From Acidobacteriaceae bacterium (GTDB lineage Bacteria; Acidobacteriota; Terriglobia; Terriglobales; Acidobacteriaceae), in the NCBI GenBank assembly GCA_035944135.1, contig DASZBM010000005.1, positions 1-35,572 of the forward strand: a stretch of 35,572 nucleotides of DNA, read 5' to 3'. Position numbers and translations under genes: made by a program. Shown here in pieces: positions 31,569 through 35,572 of this stretch. The stretch's first letter is position 1; the number at the start of each line of letters is the position of its first letter. The notes below the pieces were generated by a model. The model searched no databases. It saw only the letters and a program-made list of their open reading frames with translations, and was not told the DNA's origin.

Positions 31569-31594
31569 GTCATCCTGAGCCGTAGGCGAAGGAC
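31569..31594 (+). repeat. GTCATCCTGAGC...CGAAGGACC dispersed repeat
   Basis: GTCATCCTGAGCCGTAGG then CGAAGGACC at 31569-31594 matches the ends of the element after cysM (19428-19479) but with a much shorter centre. It lies 50 nt after cysO with no hairpin of its own. Confidence 0.6.
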
Positions 31595-31760
31595 CTCTGT
31601 ATTTGTTTTTGTCCGGAGCTCCACGAATCCACGGCTCAAGCCGCCGCATCTCCATAGAGGAGACAAGTCGCCCTGCTTGACAAAACCGAACCCCGCTTGA
31701 CCCACGGTATGATTAACCAAGGACGGCCCGAGCTCGAAGGTGGAAGCTAAACCACCTGTA

Positions 31761-31874
31761 TTGAATACTTTGCGTACAACTCCCCTGTTTTGAATACTTT
31801 GCAATTAAAGTCCAAGGCTAAGTCAAATCTTTTGAAGACTTTGCACCAAAACAGGGGGGAGGGGGGGTACCCCC
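31761..31874 (+). promoter_or_regulatory. Structured leader element upstream of moeZ
   Basis: Three copies of TTGAAKACTTTGC lie at 31761-31773, 31790-31802 (both TTGAATACTTTGC) and 31832-31844 (TTGAAGACTTTGC). CCCCTGTTTTG (31782-31792) and CAAAACAGGGG (31847-31857) are a perfect 11-bp inverted repeat. A G-rich stretch then leads into the palindrome GGGGGTACCCCC (31863-31874), only 5 nt before the AGAAGG ribosome binding site. The remaining 31520-31760 stretch shows only the short repeat at 31569. Confidence 0.65.
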
Positions 31875-31888
31875 TCCAGAAGGAAAAA

Positions 31889-33112
31889 ATGCCAGCCACA
31901 CTCGACGATCTGAAAACCGAACTGCCGAAGCTGACCAACGAGGAAATCGCCCGCTACTCGCGCCACCTGATCCTCCCTGAGGTCGGCATGGAAGGCCAGC
32001 AGAAGCTCAAGGCCGCCAAGGTCCTCTGCGTTGGTACCGGCGGCCTCGGCGCCCCCCTGGCCCTCTACCTCGCCGCCGCCGGCGTCGGCACCCTCGGCCT
32101 CATCGACTTCGACGTCGTCGACGAATCAAATCTCCAGCGCCAGATCATCCACTCGCAGTCCACCGTCGGCATGCTCAAGGTCGACTCCGCCGAGCAGATG
32201 ATCAAGGGCCTGAACAAGAACACCAACGTGGTGAAGCACAACACCATGCTCACCTCGGCCAACGCCCTCGAGATCTTCCGCGACTACGACATCGTCGCCG
32301 ACGGCACCGACAACTTCCAGACCCGCTACCTCGTCAACGACGCCTGCGTCCTCACCGGCAAGCCCAACGCCTACGGCTCCATCTTCCGCTTCGAGGGCCA
32401 GGCCTCCGTCTTCGCCCACGAGGACGGCCCCTGCTACCGCTGCCTCTACCCCGAACCCCCACCCCCCGGCCTGGTTCCATCCTGCGCCGAAGGCGGCGTC
32501 CTCGGCATTTTGCCGGGGCTGGTCGGAATCATTCAGGCGACCGAGGTCATCAAGCTCATCCTCGGCATCGGCGAGCCGCTGATCGGACGCCTATTGCTCG
32601 TCGATGCGCTGGGCATGAACTTCCGCACCCTGAAGCTGCGCAAAAATCCCAACTGCCCTGCCTGCGGAACGCACGAAATCAAAGAACTGATCGATTACGA
32701 CCAGTTCTGCGGCATTCAGAAGCCGACGGAAACCGGCCCGCTCGAGGTTTCCTCGCACGGCAAAGTCGCAGATCTGCCTGTCGTCGACGGCATTCCGCAG
32801 CTCTCGGTCGAGCAGCTCAAGGCCGAGATTGACGCAGGCCGCAAGCCATTCATCCTCGACGTCCGCGAGCCGCACGAGTACCAGATCGTCAACATCGGTG
32901 CTCCGTTGATCCCCGTTGGCCAGCTCGAGCAGCGCTTCAACGAGATCCCCGTCGGCAAAAACGAGGAGATCGTGGTCCACTGCAAGACCGGTGGCCGCAG
33001 CCAGAAGGCATCGCTCGCGCTCAAACAGGCGGGCTTCACGAACGTGAAGAACCTTGCCGGCGGCATCACGGCCTGGGCGGACAAAATCGACAAGTCGCTG
33101 CCGAAGTACTAA
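31889..33112 (+). CDS. moeZ: MoeZ-type adenylyltransferase/sulfurtransferase (E1-like domain plus rhodanese)
   Basis: This 407-aa protein starts at ATG 31889 with AGAAGG about 8 nt upstream. The ThiF/MoeB adenylation domain (about 15-275) has ARYSRHLILPEVG, the ATP loop VGTGGLGAPLALY (48-60), two zinc CxxC pairs (C182/C185 and C256/C259) and the candidate acceptor C199 in VPSCAEGG. The C-terminal rhodanese (about 300-400) has the persulfide Cys C365 in HCKTGGRS. MoeZ activates sulfur carriers and loads them with sulfur; cysO lies just upstream. An unusual structured leader precedes the gene. Confidence 0.95.
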   Translation: MPATLDDLKTELPKLTNEEIARYSRHLILPEVGMEGQQKLKAAKVLCVGTGGLGAPLALYLAAAGVGTLGLIDFDVVDESNLQRQIIHSQSTVGMLKVDSAEQMIKGLNKNTNVVKHNTMLTSANALEIFRDYDIVADGTDNFQTRYLVNDACVLTGKPNAYGSIFRFEGQASVFAHEDGPCYRCLYPEPPPPGLVPSCAEGGVLGILPGLVGIIQATEVIKLILGIGEPLIGRLLLVDALGMNFRTLKLRKNPNCPACGTHEIKELIDYDQFCGIQKPTETGPLEVSSHGKVADLPVVDGIPQLSVEQLKAEIDAGRKPFILDVREPHEYQIVNIGAPLIPVGQLEQRFNEIPVGKNEEIVVHCKTGGRSQKASLALKQAGFTNVKNLAGGITAWADKIDKSLPKY

Positions 33113-33132
33113 CGCGACTGTTCGCAAAATCG

Positions 33133-33158
33133 AAGCTCCGCCACAAGGCGGAGCTTTT
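33133..33158 (+). terminator. Bidirectional rho-independent terminator between moeZ and hom
   Basis: AAGCTCCGCC-ACAA-GGCGGAGCTT (33133-33156) is a perfect 10-bp hairpin followed by TT on the plus strand. The minus strand continues CGATTTTGCG. It lies between the convergent stops of moeZ and hom and can serve both. Confidence 0.9.
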
Positions 33159-33178
33159 GCTTTGCACGATCGTCAGAG

Positions 33179-34444
33179 CTAATCGCGCTCTGCATCCTCT
33201 TCCACGAGAATCTCCAGCACGAGCGGCGGTTCGAGCATGAAGTCCATCGTGCTCATCTCCGCGACAGCGCGGTCGAGCGTTGAGCGCAGGCACGGCTCAG
33301 TGGTGACGACAAACGGCAACCGGTCGAAGGCATGGCCGCGATGCTGCAGGATCGAGTCAATGTTGATCTGCTGCTTCGCCAAAGCTCCCGCAATCGCAGC
33401 GACGATTCCAGGACGGTCCGCGACAACCAGCCGCAGGTAGTGAGGCGCCTTCACGTCGCCTGTGACCGGCAGCTTCTGGACCGGGAGCCGCACCGCGGAA
33501 CTTCCCTGCGCGACGGCGAGCACATCGCTCACCACCGCAACTGCCGTAGGATGTCCACCGGCGCCATGCCCGCTGAAGACAACATCTCCGCCGAACTCGC
33601 CGCTGGTGACAATCATGTTCTGCGTGCCGCGCGACCAGGCGATCGGGGAGGTTTTCGGCACGAGCATCGGGCCGACGCGAGCGCGCACCACATCGCCATC
33701 AAGCTGCGCGCGGGAGACCTGCCGGATCGTGCAGGCCAGCTCCTTTGCGTAGGGGAAGTCGACGGCGCCGACGTGCCGGATGGTCTGTGCGGGCACATCT
33801 TCGGGACGAATCTCGGCCTGGAGCGCGAGGCGCGCGAGAATACAGAGCTTCGCACGTGCATCGAAGCCGTCGACGTCAGCGGACGGATCAGCTTCGGCAT
33901 AGCCGGCACGCTGCGCGTTGGCGAGCACCTCACCGTAGTTGAAGCCGTTCTCCATGGAACTGAGGATGAAGTTGCAGGTGCCGTTCACGATGCCGCTGAT
34001 GCGGCGGATGCGGTCGCCGCTCAATCCCTGCACCATTCCAGGGATTACCGGCACGCCGCCAGCGACGGCCGCACCGAAGAGCAACTGCACACTGTGCTTT
34101 GCGGCAAGATCGAGCAACTCGGTTCCGCGGAACGCGAGCAGTTGCTTGTTGGCCGTGATGACATGCTTGCCCGCGGTGATCGCGGTGCGCAACCATCCCT
34201 CGATCGGATCGAGTCCGCCAATCAACTCGACTATGGCATCGACATCGGATGCTTCCAGGACGTCTTCGACGCGGTCGGTCCAGATTGCGTCGGAAGGCAC
34301 AAACTTTGCGCGCGCATGCTGACGCTTGCGCTGCACGTCACGATTGAAGACGCGCGTGATCCTGATCTCGCTGTGAGCACCAGCAGCGAGAACCTCAGCG
34401 AATGAACTGCCAACCGTACCGAAGCCAAGCAAACCTAACCGCAA
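33179..34444 (-). CDS. hom: Homoserine dehydrogenase
   Basis: This 421-aa protein starts with a TTG at 34442-34444, supported by AGGAG 7 nt upstream and an in-frame stop two codons before. The NAD(P)-binding start is GLLGFGTVGSSF, the catalytic core has TANKQLLAF, GAAVAGGVPVIPG and ISGIVNGTCNFILSSM, and YAEADPSADVDGFDARAKL follows. A C-terminal ACT domain begins near LRLVVADRPGIVAAI and gives feedback control by threonine. It reduces aspartate semialdehyde to homoserine for Thr/Met synthesis. It lies 21 nt downstream of the deaminase gene on the same strand. Confidence 0.95.
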   Translation of the reverse strand: MRLGLLGFGTVGSSFAEVLAAGAHSEIRITRVFNRDVQRKRQHARAKFVPSDAIWTDRVEDVLEASDVDAIVELIGGLDPIEGWLRTAITAGKHVITANKQLLAFRGTELLDLAAKHSVQLLFGAAVAGGVPVIPGMVQGLSGDRIRRISGIVNGTCNFILSSMENGFNYGEVLANAQRAGYAEADPSADVDGFDARAKLCILARLALQAEIRPEDVPAQTIRHVGAVDFPYAKELACTIRQVSRAQLDGDVVRARVGPMLVPKTSPIAWSRGTQNMIVTSGEFGGDVVFSGHGAGGHPTAVAVVSDVLAVAQGSSAVRLPVQKLPVTGDVKAPHYLRLVVADRPGIVAAIAGALAKQQINIDSILQHRGHAFDRLPFVVTTEPCLRSTLDRAVAEMSTMDFMLEPPLVLEILVEEDAERD

Positions 34445-34465
34445 TCGTTACTCCTATGGTGTTGA

Positions 34466-34984
34466 TTAATATTTCACTTTGTTGGGGCTCGCTTCCCATG
34501 CGGCGAAGCTCTCCCACGCTTTATCGGCGAGCAGGTTCCTGATCGGAATGGTGCGCTGATCAAGAGGCTTTCGCATCTCGTCGTAGAGGAACGAATCATC
34601 AAAGCCGATGCGTGCAGCGTCTGCCGCACTGTTGCCGTAATAAATGGCGCGGCAATGGGACCAATAAAGAGCTGCAAGGCACATGGGACAGGGCTCGCAA
34701 CTGGTGTAGATATCGCAGCCTTCCAGCCAGAAGCTGCCGAGCTTTTTGCAAGCTTCACGAATGGCGACGACCTCAGCGTGGGCCGTAGGATCATTCCATT
34801 CGGTTACGTGATTGACGCCGGTGGCAAGCACCTTGCCATCCTTCACGATCACGGCGCCGAACGGACCGCCGCGGCCGCTCGTGACGTTCTCAGTCGCGAG
34901 CGCGATCGCCTGCTCCATGAATTCCGGACTGGCTTCGCGAAACTCGGGACGGGCTTCGCCGAATTCGGGACGAAGATCGTTCAT
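34466..34984 (-). CDS. Nucleoside/guanine deaminase (cytidine-deaminase fold) with an N-terminal heptapeptide repeat
   Basis: This 172-aa protein has the zinc motif TAHAEVVAIREACK and the PCxxC motif TSCEPCPMCLAAL. The C-terminal FLYDEMRKPLDQRTIP resembles guanine deaminases of the GuaD type, which convert guanine to xanthine. The N-terminus before MEQAIALATENV has heptapeptide units RPEFGEA, RPEFREA and SPEFMEQ, encoded by a 21-nt DNA repeat. The standard start may thus be the Met at 34918, with the longer ATG at 34984 an extension. It is divergent from the allantoinase gene (45 nt apart), in keeping with purine catabolism. Confidence 0.9.
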   Translation of the reverse strand: MNDLRPEFGEARPEFREASPEFMEQAIALATENVTSGRGGPFGAVIVKDGKVLATGVNHVTEWNDPTAHAEVVAIREACKKLGSFWLEGCDIYTSCEPCPMCLAALYWSHCRAIYYGNSAADAARIGFDDSFLYDEMRKPLDQRTIPIRNLLADKAWESFAAWEASPNKVKY

Positions 34985-35029
34985 CGGATGGTCTCTGTCT
35001 GGCCTGTCAAAAGGGGCATAATCAGCATC

Positions 35030-35572
35030 ATGGTACACGGTCTGCGGTCCAGACATGTTGTCACGCCGGATGGCGAGCGCGATGCGGTGGTGCTGATCGA
35101 GGGCGAGCACATCGTTGCAGTGAGAGACGCCAGCGAAGTTTCGGCTGAGACTTCGCTGGAGGATGTTGGCGAGCTCGCGTTGCTTCCGGGCCTCGTCGAT
35201 GTGCACACCCATTTGAACGAGCCGGGTCGAATGGAGTGGGAGGGGTTCGAAACGGGAACACGCGCGGCCGCCGCGGGTGGATTCACCACGATCGTGGATA
35301 TGCCGCTGAACTGCCTGCCGGAGACGACGGACGTTGAAGCGCTGGAGTTGAAGCGTGAAGCAGCGCGGGGCAAGGCCATGGTGGATTATGCGCTGTGGGG
35401 CGGAGCGGTGGATGGAAATCAATATGAGCTGGAGCCGCTGGCCATCGCAGGTGTGGCCGGGTTCAAGTGCTTCCTGATCTATCCGGGAACGGACGGGTTC
35501 ACGGAGATCGATCGGGCAAACCTGGAGCTCGCGGTGCCACACATTGCGCGCACTGGGCTCCCGCTGCTGGTG
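35030..35572 (+). CDS. allB: Allantoinase, N-terminal part (runs off the window)
   Basis: The plus strand from ATG 35030 encodes 181 codons open to the window edge. The metal-binding start is GLVDVHTHLNEPGRMEWEGF, followed by ETGTRAAAAGGFTTIVDMPL and NCLPETTDVEALELK, typical of allantoinase rather than dihydroorotase. AGVAGFKCFLIYPG contains the Lys that is carboxylated to bridge the two metals. The enzyme opens allantoin to allantoate in purine degradation. It is divergent from the guanine-deaminase-like gene, with which it shares a short promoter region. Confidence 0.93.
   Translation, partial: MVHGLRSRHVVTPDGERDAVVLIEGEHIVAVRDASEVSAETSLEDVGELALLPGLVDVHTHLNEPGRMEWEGFETGTRAAAAGGFTTIVDMPLNCLPETTDVEALELKREAARGKAMVDYALWGGAVDGNQYELEPLAIAGVAGFKCFLIYPGTDGFTEIDRANLELAVPHIARTGLPLLV

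Noticed and set aside
33332..34405. Plus-strand frame of about 357 codons opposite hom
   Set aside because: hom on the minus strand is certain from its motifs and SD-supported start. The opposite frame has no family features.

Overview
The window is a GC-rich bacterial chromosome segment that most resembles Acidobacteriota (Acidobacteriaceae/Terriglobales type). This taxonomic call is an inference. It rests on an Oar-like TonB-dependent receptor with an N-terminal carboxypeptidase-regulatory domain, DUF3617 and DUF4382/DUF5666 secreted proteins, a GH172 enzyme, and several short palindromic repeat families between and inside genes.

Layout. Positions 1-1362 (minus strand) hold a tRNA-tuf operon: tRNA-Thr(TGT), tRNA-Tyr(GTA), a small membrane ORF, tRNA-Thr(GGT), tRNA-Gly(TCC), a 119-aa ORF and the start of tuf. 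Positions 1516-7472 carry secreted or anchored proteins, including a sorbosone-dehydrogenase-like enzyme and a tandem pair of paralogues. Positions 7469-11100 are a minus-strand membrane-stress operon: an HTH regulator with palindromic operator candidates, then NfeD-like, flotillin and PspA. A frameshifted membrane gene and an M23 peptidase follow. Positions 13093-20009 are housekeeping: thiL, rsmD, a site-2-protease-like protein lacking its zinc ligands, rsmI, cysM and a JAMM protease (Mec). thiL and rsmI both contain palindromic repeats kept in frame, and three separate heptanucleotide tandem arrays sit directly in front of plus-strand genes. Positions 20188-27718 hold a DUF4382 lipoprotein, an alpha/beta hydrolase, a GH172 protein and a large TonB-dependent receptor. 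Positions 27914-31020 form a less GC-rich accessory island: a restriction-endonuclease-like domain and a NACHT NTPase in one reading frame split only by a single TAG, plus a BrnT/BrnA toxin-antitoxin pair. Positions 31217-35572 return to core metabolism: a CysO-like sulfur carrier, MoeZ-type E1/rhodanese, homoserine dehydrogenase, a guanine-deaminase-like enzyme and the start of allantoinase.

How the genes fit together. CysM and Mec (18.4-20.0 kb) with CysO and MoeZ (31.2-33.1 kb) form a protein-thiocarboxylate cysteine synthesis route like that of mycobacteria, split over two loci 11 kb apart. The CysO protein carries a ten-residue Cys-rich tail after its Gly-Gly, so it would need proteolytic maturation. 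The deaminase and allantoinase are divergent purine-catabolism genes. The most unusual candidate is the nuclease-NACHT protein, which looks like a bacterial NLR-type antiphage gene interrupted by one amber codon.
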